NCBI RefSeq assembly: GCF_009664835.1
Contig: NZ_CP045929.1
Location: 4,278,001 to 4,342,000, forward strand
Reading direction: 5' to 3'
Source of the DNA: Allosaccharopolyspora coralli
GTDB lineage: Bacteria; Actinomycetota; Actinomycetes; Mycobacteriales; Pseudonocardiaceae
DNA length: 64,000 nt
In this document: piece by piece, positions 34,200-43,903 of the stretch
How the letters are laid out: every line of letters starts with the position of its first letter
Numbering within the stretch: the stretch's first letter is position 1
The notes under the pieces: generated by a model
What the model saw: the letters and a program-made list of their open reading frames with translations, nothing else
What the model was told of the DNA's origin: nothing
Database searches by the model: none
Position numbers and translations under genes: made by a program

Positions 34200-35804
34200 T
34201 CAGCCTCCGGCCGGGCCGCCTGCCGCGGCGGCGCCGTTCTCGTTCTCCGGTGGCCGGTTCACGCCCTCCTGGACCTCGATGGAGTCGTAGACGAAGCTCG
34301 CCTGCGCCGGATCCAGGTAGTCGCCCTTCGGCAACGTCCGCATCACCCAGCCCGGAGCGTCCTTGATGTCGCCCGGCGCGTTGATCACGCCGAGTCCCTG
34401 CGCCGTAGGGGCGTCCTTCACGCCGTACACGACACCCTGGTCCGAGACGAAGTAGGTCGGACCGATGCCCGAACCCGCCTCGTTCGTATTGCCGTGCACC
34501 ACGGCCGCCTTACCCGGCGGCATGAAGAAGTGGTCGACGCTCGGTCCGGCGTCGTCGGCCTGAGCCAGCTTCACCGGAGCCTTCGGCGTGTTCACCTCGT
34601 CCCGGTACAACGTGGCCCGGATCTCGTGATTGCCGCCGTTGTCCACCCAGCTCAAGCACGAGCTGTTGAAGTCGCGGAACGGCACCGGGTCCGGCACCTT
34701 CGCCGGGAAGTTGCCGAGCTGCTCGATGCCCTCCGGCACGTCGTTCACGTTCGGCAGCTGACCCGTGGTGTTCGGGATCGCGTCGATGTTCGTGCTGTTG
34801 GTGCGGCTCGCGTGCATCACGGCGGCGGCGCCTGCCGAGATCGGCTGTTTGCCGTTGCCCAGCAGCAGGAAGAACTGGTCCGCGTCGCCAGGGACGGTCT
34901 GCTTGACGACGTCACCGATCGCCTGCCCGCGCGGCAGGTTCGGCGACGTCCCGCCCTGGTTCGGCACCTGCGGCAGCTCCAGCGGCGCGACCTCCGGGAT
35001 CGCGTTGAGCATGTGCGTACTCACCTGACGCGGCACTGCCTGGTTCAGGCCGTACATCTCCGTCACGGCGGCCTCGTTGGGGTTGATCCGAGCCTTCACC
35101 GTGTGCGTCGAGCTCGGACGGTCCGAGAGGTTCGGGTCCACGTTGTACACGAGGTACTGCTGGCCGGACGCCGTGTCCTGCACGAACAACGACTGGTCGT
35201 CGCGCAGTCGCTGACCGTGATCCGTGACACCGCCCATGACCGTCGTGGAGATCTTCGCCGACTCCTCGGCCCGCTGCTGCCCCAGAGCCTCGTTGACGTC
35301 GGCCTGATCGCAGACGGCCCACGCGGCGGGAGCCTGATCGTTCGCCGACGGCAGGAACTCGGGCGCGTTCGGCATACCGGTCCGAGGGCCCCGCGGGAAC
35401 TCCGCCAGCGCGGCCTCCTTCACCGTCGTCGGCTCGATCGCCTGGCCCTGACCGCCGCCGCCCTGCGCCATCACCAGCAGCTTCGCCGAGGCCATGTTGA
35501 GCATCGGGATGAGTCGTTTGTCGGCCGCGTCGTCGGCGGTGACGACGTAGACACTGCCGCTCTCCTTCGCGATCACGACGGAACCCGGATCCGGCACGGA
35601 CCCCTTGCCGCCGAACAAACCCCAGACCAGGAACCCGATGCAGCCGATGCACGCGAGGACCACGCCGCCGATCGTGGCTCGCTTGTGGGAGCCCATGGGG
35701 TCGTGCAGCATCACGGAGTCCTTGCGCACCAGCGCCGACTCCATGCGACGCACCACGAACTTGTACGCCTGAACCTGTGACTTCGTTGTGGGTGTTGATG
35801 CCAT
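34200..35804 (-). CDS. eccB: type VII secretion protein EccB
   Basis: 534 residues. A short cytoplasmic N-terminus (TKSQVQAYKFVVRRMESALV, the EccB signature) is followed by one membrane helix (~residues 44-66, ATIGGVVLACIGCIGFLVWGL) and a large periplasmic domain rich in Asn/Gly/Pro. The four-residue pattern of cysteines (WAVCDQ and SSCLSW) fits the family disulfide. The ATG at 35804 is chosen to start at the family N-terminus. It is divergent from eccE, 173 bases apart. Confidence 0.95.
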   Translation of the reverse strand: MASTPTTKSQVQAYKFVVRRMESALVRKDSVMLHDPMGSHKRATIGGVVLACIGCIGFLVWGLFGGKGSVPDPGSVVIAKESGSVYVVTADDAADKRLIPMLNMASAKLLVMAQGGGGQGQAIEPTTVKEAALAEFPRGPRTGMPNAPEFLPSANDQAPAAWAVCDQADVNEALGQQRAEESAKISTTVMGGVTDHGQRLRDDQSLFVQDTASGQQYLVYNVDPNLSDRPSSTHTVKARINPNEAAVTEMYGLNQAVPRQVSTHMLNAIPEVAPLELPQVPNQGGTSPNLPRGQAIGDVVKQTVPGDADQFFLLLGNGKQPISAGAAAVMHASRTNSTNIDAIPNTTGQLPNVNDVPEGIEQLGNFPAKVPDPVPFRDFNSSCLSWVDNGGNHEIRATLYRDEVNTPKAPVKLAQADDAGPSVDHFFMPPGKAAVVHGNTNEAGSGIGPTYFVSDQGVVYGVKDAPTAQGLGVINAPGDIKDAPGWVMRTLPKGDYLDPAQASFVYDSIEVQEGVNRPPENENGAAAAGGPAGG

Positions 35805-35977
35805 TCTTCGCCTACAGCTCTCCCGGTCGCGGTACCGTTCGGCAGGATAGCCGCACGGGGGCACCGCACGGGTCCAGTTCCGACGACTCGGCAGTATTCT
35901 CTCCGCGCGGCTCCGCCAGACAACCACCCGCCTGGTGACGTCCGCCGCACCAACTCCGAGGGGGAGAGACCGAACGG

Positions 35978-37288
35978 ATGGCCGTGAACACGCAACATCC
36001 GGCCCAGCAGCAAGAAGCACCAGGGCAGCCCGGCGCGGCCCGCCCCGCGCGAATCCGCGCGCGGCGGCGCACCATCGGCGCCAGCCTCGGATTCATGCCG
36101 GTGGCCAACATCATCGTCATCGAGATCGGCCTCGCGATCGGGCTGATCCTCGTCCTGGTCAACACGGCGTTGTGGCCCGTCGCCGCCGGTGTCGCCGGCT
36201 TGGCGCTGGTGATCGCCCTGCTGCGCCGCAAGGGCCGCTGGTTCACCCAGTGGTGCGGGCTCGTGCTCGAGTACGCGATGCGCGACCACATCCGGGTCTC
36301 GGAACCTCCGGTCACCCAGTTCGACGACGACGAGACCGGCGACCGGCAGGACGACACCAAGCTCATCGGTGGTGAGAACCACCGCGTCGCGCTCCTGCGG
36401 CTCGCCGTCCCGGGGCTCGTCGTCGCGAGCCGTGACGACCACAACCACAACCCCGTCGGGATGGCCTGGAACAACGGCACCTGGTCGGCGGTGCTCATGG
36501 TCGAACCCACCCCCTCGCTGATCAACGAGATCGGCAGCGACACGAACCTACCGCTGAGTGCACTGAGCGGCTGTCTCGAAGATCGCGGCGTGGTGCTCGA
36601 CTCCATCCAGGTGTTGTGGCACTGCTACCCGGGCAGCGCGGCGCTGCCCGCGAACTCCCCCGCGCTCAACGCCTACCTCGACCTGCTCGGGCCGCGACCG
36701 GCGGCCGCGCGGCGCACGACATGGATCGTGGTGCGCCTCGACCCGCAGCGCTGCGCCAAGGCCGTCCAGGAACGAGGCGGCGGCGTCGTCGGCGCCCACC
36801 GCGCGCTCATCGGTGCCCTGTCCCGTGTTCGCAACGCGATGGAACGCAGCGGCGTCTCCACCCGCCCGCTCGCACCCGACGAGCTGCTGCAGGCGGGCAT
36901 CACCTCGGCGGAGCTCAACGACTCGCTGCGGACCCCGCGCCCCGTCGGCCTCCAGGAACGATGGAGCGGGGTCACGGCGGGTGGCGTCGGTCACACCAGC
37001 TTCGCCATCACCGGCTGGCCGAGCCAGATGGGCAAGCCGCTCAACGAGATCACCGGCGTCCGCGCACTGTCCACGACGATCGCGATGGAGATCTCGCCGA
37101 GCGGGGAACCCGACGAGGTGGGTCTGCGCGGTCTCGTCCGCGTCAGCGCACGGGTGCCCTCCGAGCTCAGCGCTGCCGAGACGCAGCTGCAGAGCGTCAG
37201 CAAGAAGGTCGGGATCACGCTGACCCCGCTGCGGGGACTCCAGATATCCGGCTTCTCCTCGACGATCCCACTGGGAGGTGCGGCATGA
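35978..37288 (+). CDS. eccE: type VII secretion protein EccE
   Basis: 436 residues. Two transmembrane helices near the N-terminus (about 43-80, FMPVANIIVIEIGLAIGLIL and WPVAAGVAGLALVIALL) precede a soluble domain, including NPVGMAWNNGTWSAVLMVE and TTWIVVRLDPQRCA, matching EccE. The ATG at 35978 follows GGGGGAGAG. The next gene starts inside its stop codon (ATGA). EccE is absent from the classical mycobacterial ESX-4 locus but present in other ESX types. Confidence 0.88.
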   Translation: MAVNTQHPAQQQEAPGQPGAARPARIRARRRTIGASLGFMPVANIIVIEIGLAIGLILVLVNTALWPVAAGVAGLALVIALLRRKGRWFTQWCGLVLEYAMRDHIRVSEPPVTQFDDDETGDRQDDTKLIGGENHRVALLRLAVPGLVVASRDDHNHNPVGMAWNNGTWSAVLMVEPTPSLINEIGSDTNLPLSALSGCLEDRGVVLDSIQVLWHCYPGSAALPANSPALNAYLDLLGPRPAAARRTTWIVVRLDPQRCAKAVQERGGGVVGAHRALIGALSRVRNAMERSGVSTRPLAPDELLQAGITSAELNDSLRTPRPVGLQERWSGVTAGGVGHTSFAITGWPSQMGKPLNEITGVRALSTTIAMEISPSGEPDEVGLRGLVRVSARVPSELSAAETQLQSVSKKVGITLTPLRGLQISGFSSTIPLGGAA

Positions 37289-38031
37289 GCCGGACCCGCG
37301 CAGTCGACAAGCCCGGCAACCCGCACGGTGCCGCGCCGCAGTTCCTCATCGACCCCGAAGCCCTCGACACGATCGCCCCGTCCGGTGACCGTGGCGGGGT
37401 GCTCGTCGGCGCGAGCCCGCACGGTAAACCGCTGAGCGCCTCGGTGCTTCGGCCGCAGCCGACCCGCATGGTCATGGTCGGCGGTCTCTACCTCGCCCGC
37501 CAGATCGCGCTGCGCTCGCTGGCCACCGGCGCCTGGGTGCAGATCGCCACCGGACGGCCCGCCGCGTGGAAGATGCTCGAACGCGCCGCCGGGCTCGCCC
37601 CGGACGGCAGACCCGTCCCGTCGATGCAGATCAAGAAGCTCGCTCCGTTCGAACTGCCGACGGCCACCGAGGACGCACCGCTGCTGGTGATCCACGACGG
37701 CGGTGCCGTGCCGCAGGAACTGTTCCCGCCACGGTCGCCGTGGCAGACGACGCTGTACGTGCTGCCGTACCTGCACCCGCAGGTCGGCAACGGCACGACC
37801 GCCAACGGCGCGGACCTCGTGCTGCTGCAGCGGCTACCGCTGAACCAGGCCGAGCTCGCGGCCCGGATCTGGCATCTCGACCCGGCGACGAAGCAGCGGC
37901 AGGTCAACGAACTCACCCAGCTACCGGACGACATCGTCATCGCACTCGGCAACAACCTGTGGGAGCCGATCCAGCTCGGCACCAAACCGGCCGAGAGCGA
38001 GATCCTCGGCCCCGTCCGCCGCGGCGACTGA
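37285..38031 (+). CDS. EccE-linked T7SS accessory protein
   Basis: 248 residues, no membrane segment or signal peptide. It includes MVGGLYLARQIALRSLATGAW, QIATGRPAAW and an LVIHDGGAVPQELFPP stretch, an alpha/beta pattern. It overlaps the eccE stop by four bases, so it is translationally coupled and probably stoichiometric with EccE. I do not recognise a named family; related actinobacteria encode a similar protein after eccE. A cytoplasmic partner of the EccE soluble domain is a reasonable guess. Confidence 0.7.
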   Translation: MSRTRAVDKPGNPHGAAPQFLIDPEALDTIAPSGDRGGVLVGASPHGKPLSASVLRPQPTRMVMVGGLYLARQIALRSLATGAWVQIATGRPAAWKMLERAAGLAPDGRPVPSMQIKKLAPFELPTATEDAPLLVIHDGGAVPQELFPPRSPWQTTLYVLPYLHPQVGNGTTANGADLVLLQRLPLNQAELAARIWHLDPATKQRQVNELTQLPDDIVIALGNNLWEPIQLGTKPAESEILGPVRRGD

Positions 38032-38033
38032 CG

Positions 38034-38094
38034 GGGGTGGCAAATTCGCGCGAATTTGCCACCCCTCCATCCACAGGCGCCGGAGTTGTCCACA
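38034..38094. repeat. palindrome plus DnaA-box-like pair, copy 1 (upstream of DUF559 gene)
   Basis: A perfect 32-bp palindrome at 38034-38065 (core GGCAAATTCGCGCGAATTTGCC split as GGCAAATTCGC/GCGAATTTGCC) is followed by CCATCCACA (38067-38075) and TTGTCCACA (38086-38094). The second matches the actinobacterial DnaA box exactly. The same module recurs at 39062-39117 with the same 19-base spacing between boxes. Confidence 0.85.
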
Positions 38095-38145
38095 GATTTC
38101 GATTCGGGGCTGCAGCCCTCGAGCGGTCGTGACGACTCTGGAGTG

Positions 38146-39048
38146 ATGGACGAGACTGCGAGGTCGGATTGGCTCGCCCGGCGAGTCACTCCGACCGAAA
38201 CACGATTCGGCTTGTTCACCCGGGCGGAGGCGCTGAGCCGGGGCGTGACCGACCGCCGCTTACGCAGCGGGGAGTTCGGACGAGTCCTACAGGGCGTCTA
38301 CTGTCCCGGTGACAAGCCGATCGATCACGAACTCCGTTGTCACGCCGCAGCACTCGTGTTGCCGCCGTCGGCGGTCCTCACCGGCAGATCCGCGGCCACG
38401 CTCCACGGAGTGCCACTCGCCAAGACGTGGGACCACGTCGAGGCTCTCGTCAGCGGCGCGAAGTACATGAACCGCCGCAAGGGCCTTCGATGCTGGTCGG
38501 TCCGCAGCCGTCCCGCGGAACACCGGCCGTGGCACGGGATTCGTCTCGCGACACCGCTTCGCACGGCCTTCGACCTGCTGGCTCGCAAGCCGCTCCGGCA
38601 GGCGGTGGCCTCGTGCGATGCCATGCTGCACGCCTGCGTAATACAGCTTCCGGACCTGGTGCGCTTTCTCGCGGGGCGCAGTGATCGCGGCATCACCAGG
38701 GCCAGGATCGCTCTCCAACACCTTGACGCGCGTTCGGAGTCCGTCCCCGAGTCCGAGCTGCGATTGCTGCTGAACTGGAACGGATTCCCGGTAGAACCCC
38801 AGGTGCAGGTGCACGACGAGTTCGGGTTCGTGGCCCGGGTCGACCTCGCCCTTCGGTCGCGCAAGGTCGCCATCGAGTACGACGGGGCGTGGCACGGGAA
38901 TCCTGCACAGTTCGCCCGCGATCGCATCCGCCAGCAACGGCTCGAGCGATGCGGCTGGACCGTGGTCGTGGTGACCGCCAAGGACCTGTACGGCTCACCG
39001 GACGACGTCGTCGCCAACGTTCACCAGGCGGCCCGCATCAAGGCCTGA
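38146..39048 (+). CDS. DUF559 (Vsr-like) nuclease-fold protein with N-terminal AbiEi-type winged helix
   Basis: 300 residues. The N-terminal part (about 15-110: RFGLFTRAEALSRGVTDRRL, GRVLQGVYCP) resembles the winged-helix domain of AbiEi-type antitoxins. The C-terminal ~95 residues (ESELRLLLNWNGFPVEPQ, then ARVDLALRSRKVAIEYDG, DRIRQQRLERCGW) carry the E...D...E-x-D pattern of DUF559/very-short-patch-repair endonuclease folds. Such proteins are common orphan genes in actinobacteria; the function is unsettled, possibly DNA repair or a toxin-antitoxin remnant. ATG at 38146. It interrupts the ESX-to-truA junction and is bracketed by repeated DNA, suggesting insertion as a cassette. Confidence 0.75.
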   Translation: MDETARSDWLARRVTPTETRFGLFTRAEALSRGVTDRRLRSGEFGRVLQGVYCPGDKPIDHELRCHAAALVLPPSAVLTGRSAATLHGVPLAKTWDHVEALVSGAKYMNRRKGLRCWSVRSRPAEHRPWHGIRLATPLRTAFDLLARKPLRQAVASCDAMLHACVIQLPDLVRFLAGRSDRGITRARIALQHLDARSESVPESELRLLLNWNGFPVEPQVQVHDEFGFVARVDLALRSRKVAIEYDGAWHGNPAQFARDRIRQQRLERCGWTVVVVTAKDLYGSPDDVVANVHQAARIKA

Positions 39049-39061
39049 GGCACGGCGGAGC

Positions 39062-39117
39062 GGCAAATTCGCGCGAATTTGCCACCTGGCTATCCACAGG
39101 TGTCGGAGTTGTCCACA
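39062..39117. repeat. palindrome plus DnaA-box-like pair, copy 2 (downstream of DUF559 gene)
   Basis: 22-bp palindrome at 39062-39083, identical to the core of copy 1, then CTATCCACA (39090-39098) and TTGTCCACA (39109-39117). Direct orientation relative to copy 1. It lies between the DUF559 stop and the truA stop. Confidence 0.85.
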
Positions 39118-39144
39118 GGGTGGGTGGTCTCCCCGAATGCTCCC

Positions 39145-40026
39145 TCAGGGAAGGGTGCGCACGGCGCGGATCCGCGCGGCGCGGGCGGCCAGATGCTCGT
39201 CGTCCGGGTAGTCGACGCCGACGAGAGCAAGACCGTGCGGCGGCGCCACCGCGCTCGTCCGGACGCCTGCGGCGAGTATCTCCACAGCCCACGACGGCTC
39301 ACGGCGCCCGTCACCGACCATCAGCAACGCGCCGACGAGGCTGCGCACCATCGAGTGGCAGAACGCGTCCGCGCTGACCTGAGCGACGACCAGGTTCTGG
39401 TCGACCCGACGCCAGTCGAACCGCTGCAACTCGCGCACCGTCGTCGCGCCCTCGCGCTGCTTGCAGAACGCCGCGAAGTCGTTGAGCCCCAACAGCTCCT
39501 GCGCACCACGGTTCATCCGGTCCACGTCCAGCGGCCGGTTCCAGGCGAGCGTGTCCCCCCGGCGCAACGGATCGGCGCCCCAGGGCGCGTCCGAGACCTG
39601 GTATCTGTAATGCCTGCGCAACGCCGAAAACCGGGCGTCGAAGCCGTCGGGCGCGAGCCGGGCACCGAGCACGCGCACGTCGCCGGGAAGGATCCGGTTC
39701 CAGCGCGCACACATCCGCTCCAGGTCCGGCACACCCCGCTCGCCCGCGGGAACACGTCCGGACTCACCCGGGGAGAACGGCTCCACGTCGACGTGGACGA
39801 CCTGCCCGTGGGCGTGCACACCCGCATCGGTTCGTCCCGCCACGACGACCGACTTCACGACCGACCGCCCTGGGGGCTGTTTCGCCAACGCGTCCTCGAG
39901 CAGTCCCTGCACCGTCCGCAACCCCGGCTGACGCGCCCAACCGGAGAACCCCGCCCCGTCGTAGGCGACGTCGAGACGCAAACGAACGAACCCGCCGCCC
40001 CCGGAGGGTGCGACGGGTTCGTTCAC
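39145..40026 (-). CDS. truA: tRNA pseudouridine synthase A
   Basis: 293 residues. Makes pseudouridine at tRNA positions 38-40. Catalytic aspartate in [14 protein letters not shown] (Asp ~67), with [20 protein letters not shown] at the N-terminus and [17 protein letters not shown] near the C-terminus. GTG at 40026 with GAGGA upstream. It follows rplQ by 20 bases, the usual alpha-operon ending in actinobacteria. Confidence 0.95.
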   Translation of the reverse strand: MNEPVAPSGGGGFVRLRLDVAYDGAGFSGWARQPGLRTVQGLLEDALAKQPPGRSVVKSVVVAGRTDAGVHAHGQVVHVDVEPFSPGESGRVPAGERGVPDLERMCARWNRILPGDVRVLGARLAPDGFDARFSALRRHYRYQVSDAPWGADPLRRGDTLAWNRPLDVDRMNRGAQELLGLNDFAAFCKQREGATTVRELQRFDWRRVDQNLVVAQVSADAFCHSMVRSLVGALLMVGDGRREPSWAVEILAAGVRTSAVAPPHGLALVGVDYPDDEHLAARAARIRAVRTLP

Positions 40027-40046
40027 AGAATCCTCGTGCGCCGAGA

Positions 40047-40604
40047 TCAGGACTCGTCCTTCTTCTCCGCGCCCTCGGTGTCCTCAGCGGACTCGGCGGA
40101 CTCGCCGGACGCAGCGGCCTCGGAAACCTCGGTCTCAGAAGCGTCGGTGGACTCCGTCGACTCGGTGGTCTCCTCGGCTACCGGAGCCTGCTGCTGGTCC
40201 TTGGCGAACTTGGTGCCGCGAGCGGCCTCCGCCTCCGACGTAGCCGTCTTCTCCGTCACCAGCGCGAGCACCGCCATCGGCGCGTTGTCGCCACGACGCG
40301 GCATCGTCTTGACGATCCGCGTGTAACCACCGTGGCGATCGGCGAAGAATGGACCGATCTCGGCGAACAGCTTGTGCACGATGTCCTTGTCGCGGATGGT
40401 CTTCATGACCTCGCGACGGTTGTGCAGGTCGCCTTTCCTGGCCTTGGTGATCAGGCGCTCGGCGAGCGGCCGCAGCCGCTTCGCCTTCGCCTCGGTCGTA
40501 GTGATCCGACCGTGCTCGAACAGCGACGTGGCCAGGTTGGCCAGCATCAGCCGCTCGTGGGCCGGCGACCCGCCGAGACGCGCTCCCTTGGTGGGGGTGG
40601 GCAT
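40047..40604 (-). CDS. rplQ: 50S ribosomal protein bL17 with acidic C-terminal extension
   Basis: 185 residues. The first ~120 are standard L17 ([39 protein letters not shown]). A Glu/Ser/Thr/Ala-rich tail of about 60 residues follows ([19 protein letters not shown]), as in other actinobacteria where L17 carries a disordered acidic end. Confidence 0.96.
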   Translation of the reverse strand: MPTPTKGARLGGSPAHERLMLANLATSLFEHGRITTTEAKAKRLRPLAERLITKARKGDLHNRREVMKTIRDKDIVHKLFAEIGPFFADRHGGYTRIVKTMPRRGDNAPMAVLALVTEKTATSEAEAARGTKFAKDQQQAPVAEETTESTESTDASETEVSEAAASGESAESAEDTEGAEKKDES

Positions 40605-40655
40605 CGGATTGCTCCTCTCAAGGCGCGGTCGGACACGCCGTCCCGCGCATCACAG

Positions 40656-41747
40656 CTACAGCTGCTCTGTCTCCGCGTAGTCCTGGCCGTCGTCGAAGCC
40701 ACCGTCGTCGAAGCCGCCTTCGTCCAGCGACACGCCTTCGATCGCGCCCTCGTCGGCCGACCAGCCCTCGCCCGGGTATTCCGCCGCGGCGGCGGTCGGG
40801 TCGAATCCGGGCGGGCTGTCCTTGAGCGCGAGCCCCAATCCGACCAGCTTCAACTTGACCTCGTCGATGGACTTCGCACCGAAGTTGCGAATGTCCAGCA
40901 GATCCGCCTCGCTGCGCGAGACCAGCTCGCCGACCGTGTGGATGCCTTCCCGCTTGAGGCAGTTGTAGGACCGCACCGTCAGGTCGAGGTCCTCGATCGG
41001 CATCGCGTAGGCCGCGATGGTGTCCGCCTCCGCCGGAGACGGCCCGATCTCGATGCCCTCGGCGTCGACGTTGAGTTCCCGCGCCAGACCGAACAGCTCC
41101 ACCAACGTCCGACCGGCCGAGGCGACCGCGTCACGCGCGGTGATCGACGGCTTCGTCTCGACGTCCAGGATCAGCTTGTCGAAGTCGGTGCGCTGCTCGA
41201 CACGGGTGGCCTCGACCTTGTAGGTCACCTTCAGCACCGGCGAATAGATCGAGTCGACCGGGATCCGGCCGATCTCGGCGCCCGCCTGCTTGTTCTGCAC
41301 AGCAGGGACGTATCCGCGGCCGCGCTCGACGACCAGCTCGATCTCCAGCTTGCCCTTGCCGTTGAGGTGGGCGATGTGGAGATCGGGGTTGTGCACGGTG
41401 ACACCCGCGGGCGGCACGATGTCGGCGGCCGTGACCTCACCCGGTCCCTGCTTGCGCAGGTACATGGTGACCGGCTCGTCCTCTTCGGAGCTCACGACGA
41501 GCTCCTTGAGGTTCAGGATGACGTCGGTGACGTCCTCCTTCACGCCCGGGATCGTGGTGAACTCGTGGAGCACACCGTCGATGCGCAGGCTGGTGACGGC
41601 CGCACCCGGGATCGAGGACAGCAGCGTCCGACGCAGCGAGTTGCCCAGGGTGTAGCCGAAGCCCGGCTCCAGCGGCTCGATGACGAACCGGGAGCGAGTC
41701 TCCGACACGGCCTCCTCGGCCAGTGTGGGTCGCTGGGAGATGAGCAC
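40656..41747 (-). CDS. rpoA: DNA-directed RNA polymerase subunit alpha
   Basis: 363 residues. The NTD ([28 protein letters not shown]) handles dimerisation. The CTD ([40 protein letters not shown]) binds UP elements and activators. An acidic tail of ~45 residues follows the CTD, typical of actinobacterial alpha subunits. Confidence 0.98.
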   Translation of the reverse strand: MLISQRPTLAEEAVSETRSRFVIEPLEPGFGYTLGNSLRRTLLSSIPGAAVTSLRIDGVLHEFTTIPGVKEDVTDVILNLKELVVSSEEDEPVTMYLRKQGPGEVTAADIVPPAGVTVHNPDLHIAHLNGKGKLEIELVVERGRGYVPAVQNKQAGAEIGRIPVDSIYSPVLKVTYKVEATRVEQRTDFDKLILDVETKPSITARDAVASAGRTLVELFGLARELNVDAEGIEIGPSPAEADTIAAYAMPIEDLDLTVRSYNCLKREGIHTVGELVSRSEADLLDIRNFGAKSIDEVKLKLVGLGLALKDSPPGFDPTAAAAEYPGEGWSADEGAIEGVSLDEGGFDDGGFDDGQDYAETEQL

Positions 41748-41895
41748 TGGTACTTCCTTTCCTCACGACGCCCGCTATTTGACGCCGATGGGACGGGATG
41801 CCCGCGTCGACTGCGCGGGCGGTACGGCGGCGTATCGGACGCCACCGCACCACGCACGTCCGGCGGGGCGGCCGTGTGACCGCCCCGACCGGATG

Positions 41896-42501
41896 TCACT
41901 TCGAGTACAGCTCGACGATCAGCTGCTCGGTGACCGGAGTGTCGATCTGTGCGCGCTCCGGACGCTGGTGAACCAGCACCCGCAGGTTGGACGGCACGAC
42001 CTGCAGCCACGCCGGGACGGGACGCTCGCCGAGGGTCTCCTTGGCGATGACGAACGGCGTGGTGGCCAGCGACTTCGGCTTCACGTCGATGATGTCGAAC
42101 TTCGAGACCTCGAAGCTCGGGATGTCGACCTTCTTGCCGTTGACCAGGAAGTGGCCGTGGTTGACCAGCTGCCGCGCCATTCGGCGGGTGCGGGCCAGAC
42201 CTGCGCGGTAGACCACGTTGTCGAGGCGGGACTCCAGCAGCTGCAGCAGGTTCTCACCCGTCTTGCCGGGACGCCGGTTGGCTTCCTCGTAGTAGCTGCG
42301 GAACTGACGCTCGAGCACGCCGTAGGTGTACCGGGCCTTCTGCTTCTCCTGGAGCTGCAGCAGGTACTCGGTCTCCTTGATGCGGGCGCGACCGTGCTGC
42401 CCCGGCGGGTACGGCCGACGCTCGAACGCCGTGTCACCGCCGATCAGATCGACCTTGAGACGGCGGGACTTGCGGGTCGCGGGACCGGTGTAACGAGCCA
42501 T
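41896..42501 (-). CDS. rpsD: 30S ribosomal protein uS4
   Basis: 201 residues. [20 protein letters not shown] at the start, then [16 protein letters not shown] and the S4 RNA-binding fold ([37 protein letters not shown]). No zinc-binding cysteines (C- type). It primes 16S folding and is a likely feedback regulator of the alpha operon, though no leader structure was traced. Confidence 0.98.
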   Translation of the reverse strand: MARYTGPATRKSRRLKVDLIGGDTAFERRPYPPGQHGRARIKETEYLLQLQEKQKARYTYGVLERQFRSYYEEANRRPGKTGENLLQLLESRLDNVVYRAGLARTRRMARQLVNHGHFLVNGKKVDIPSFEVSKFDIIDVKPKSLATTPFVIAKETLGERPVPAWLQVVPSNLRVLVHQRPERAQIDTPVTEQLIVELYSK

Positions 42502-42524
42502 CTTTGTCTACTCCCTTCCCGCGA

Positions 42525-42929
42525 TCAGACCCGGCGCCGCTTCGGCGGGCGGCAGCCGTTGTGCGGCTGCGGGGTCACGTCCTGGATCGTGCCGACCTCG
42601 AGGCCGGCGGCCTGCAGCGAGCGGATCGCCGTCTCGCGACCCGAGCCAGGGCCCTTGACGAAGACGTCGATCTTCTTCATGCCGTGTTCCGACGCCTTGC
42701 GGGCGGCGTTCTCGGCGGCCATCTGCGCGGCGAACGGGGTGGACTTCCGGGAGCCCTTGAACCCGACGTGGCCGGCGGAGGCCCAGCTGATCACCCCACC
42801 GGTCGGGTCGGTGATCGAGACGATGGTGTTGTTGAACGTGCTCTTGATGTGGGCTTGCCCATGAGCAACATTCTTCTTTTCCTTGCGCCGGACCTTCTTG
42901 ACGGCCCCAGCGCGTGACTTGGGTGGCAT
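42525..42929 (-). CDS. rpsK: 30S ribosomal protein uS11
   Basis: 134 residues. [20 protein letters not shown] and the C-terminal [20 protein letters not shown] are diagnostic. It forms the platform of the small subunit, next to S4 in the alpha operon. Confidence 0.98.
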   Translation of the reverse strand: MPPKSRAGAVKKVRRKEKKNVAHGQAHIKSTFNNTIVSITDPTGGVISWASAGHVGFKGSRKSTPFAAQMAAENAARKASEHGMKKIDVFVKGPGSGRETAIRSLQAAGLEVGTIQDVTPQPHNGCRPPKRRRV

Positions 42930-42954
42930 AAGTGTCGTGGTCTCCTACCGAGGC

Positions 42955-43335
42955 TTACTTCCGACCGGCCTTCTTCTTGCCTGCGACCGTCTTCTTCGGT
43001 CCCTTGCGGGTGCGGGCGTTGGTCTTCGTCCGCTGCCCGTTGACCGGGAGCCGACGACGGTGACGAAGCCCCGCGTAGCAGCCGATCTCGATCTTCCGAC
43101 GAATGTCGGCCTGGACCTCACGGCGGAGGTCACCCTCGACCTGGTAGTGGTTCTCGATGTGCTCGCGCAGCGTGGCGAGCTGATCGTCGTCGATGTCCTT
43201 CGCACGGACGTCCGGCGAGACGCCGGTGTCCGCGAGAATCTTCTTCGAGCTCGTTCGGCCGACCCCGAAGATGTAGGTCAGCGCGATCTCCATCCGCTTC
43301 TCGCGCGGGAGATCGACGCCGGCGATCCGTGCCAT
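42955..43335 (-). CDS. rpsM: 30S ribosomal protein uS13
   Basis: 126 residues. [20 protein letters not shown], the [20 protein letters not shown] motif and a basic tail are standard. It contacts the A- and P-site tRNAs at the subunit interface. Confidence 0.98.
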   Translation of the reverse strand: MARIAGVDLPREKRMEIALTYIFGVGRTSSKKILADTGVSPDVRAKDIDDDQLATLREHIENHYQVEGDLRREVQADIRRKIEIGCYAGLRHRRRLPVNGQRTKTNARTRKGPKKTVAGKKKAGRK

Positions 43336-43515
43336 CAGGCAGATCCCTTTCGTCGTATCCGGGTCTGCTCCCTCACCGTCCCCGCCCGGTGGTCCACCTC
43401 AGGGTGGCCGCTCCGCCACGGAGCCCCGGCCCGAATTCCGGGGGTCAACCGACTCACTCCCGAGTCGGCAGGTTGGAGGGAGGTCTCTGTTGTCTGAGAT
43501 CCTGCGACGGCTCGC

Positions 43516-43629
43516 TCAGCCCTGGCGCTGCTTGTGGCGCTGGTTCGAGCAGATCACCAGTACCCGCCCGTGACGGCGGATGACCTGGCACTTGTCGCAG
43601 ATCTTCTTCACACTCGGCTGGACCTTCAC
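43516..43629 (-). CDS. rpmJ: 50S ribosomal protein bL36 (zinc type)
   Basis: 37 residues from a GTG at 43629 with AGGAG upstream. [20 protein letters not shown] and [13 protein letters not shown] contain the C-x2-C...C...H zinc ligands, so this is the zinc-binding paralogue. A downstream 7-bp hairpin (CCGACTC/GAGTCGG near 43449-43468) lies in the gap before rpsM. Confidence 0.95.
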   Translation of the reverse strand: MKVQPSVKKICDKCQVIRRHGRVLVICSNQRHKQRQG

Positions 43630-43681
43630 GGTCGTGCTCTCCTGCTCGGACGCGTGTCCGGTCTCCCGGACACCGTGGAGG

Positions 43682-43903
43682 TCACTTGTAGCGGTAGACG
43701 ATGCGCCCACGGGAGAGGTCGTACGGGGAAAGCTCCACCACGACCTTGTCCTCAGGCAGGATGCGGATGTAGTGCTGTCGCATCTTGCCACTGATGTGTG
43801 CGAGGACCTTGTGGCCGTTTTCCAACTCGACACGGAACATCGCGTTGGGAAGCGGTTCGATCACCCGACCCTCGACCTCAATGGCCCCGTCTTTCTTGCC
43901 CAT
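43682..43903 (-). CDS. infA: translation initiation factor IF-1
   Basis: 73 residues, an OB fold: [40 protein letters not shown] and [18 protein letters not shown]. The ATG at 43903 gives the standard length. First gene of the infA-rpmJ-rpsM-rpsK-rpsD-rpoA-rplQ-truA run. Confidence 0.98.
   Translation of the reverse strand: MGKKDGAIEVEGRVIEPLPNAMFRVELENGHKVLAHISGKMRQHYIRILPEDKVVVELSPYDLSRGRIVYRYK

Noticed and set aside
38034-38065. 32-bp palindrome as a transposon terminal repeat
   Set aside because: Both copies are in direct, not inverted, orientation as modules, no transposase lies between them, and no target-site duplication was seen.
38034-39117. Origin of replication at the DnaA-box-like motifs
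   Set aside because: Only four boxes, no AT-rich unwinding region and no dnaA, dnaN or gyrB nearby.
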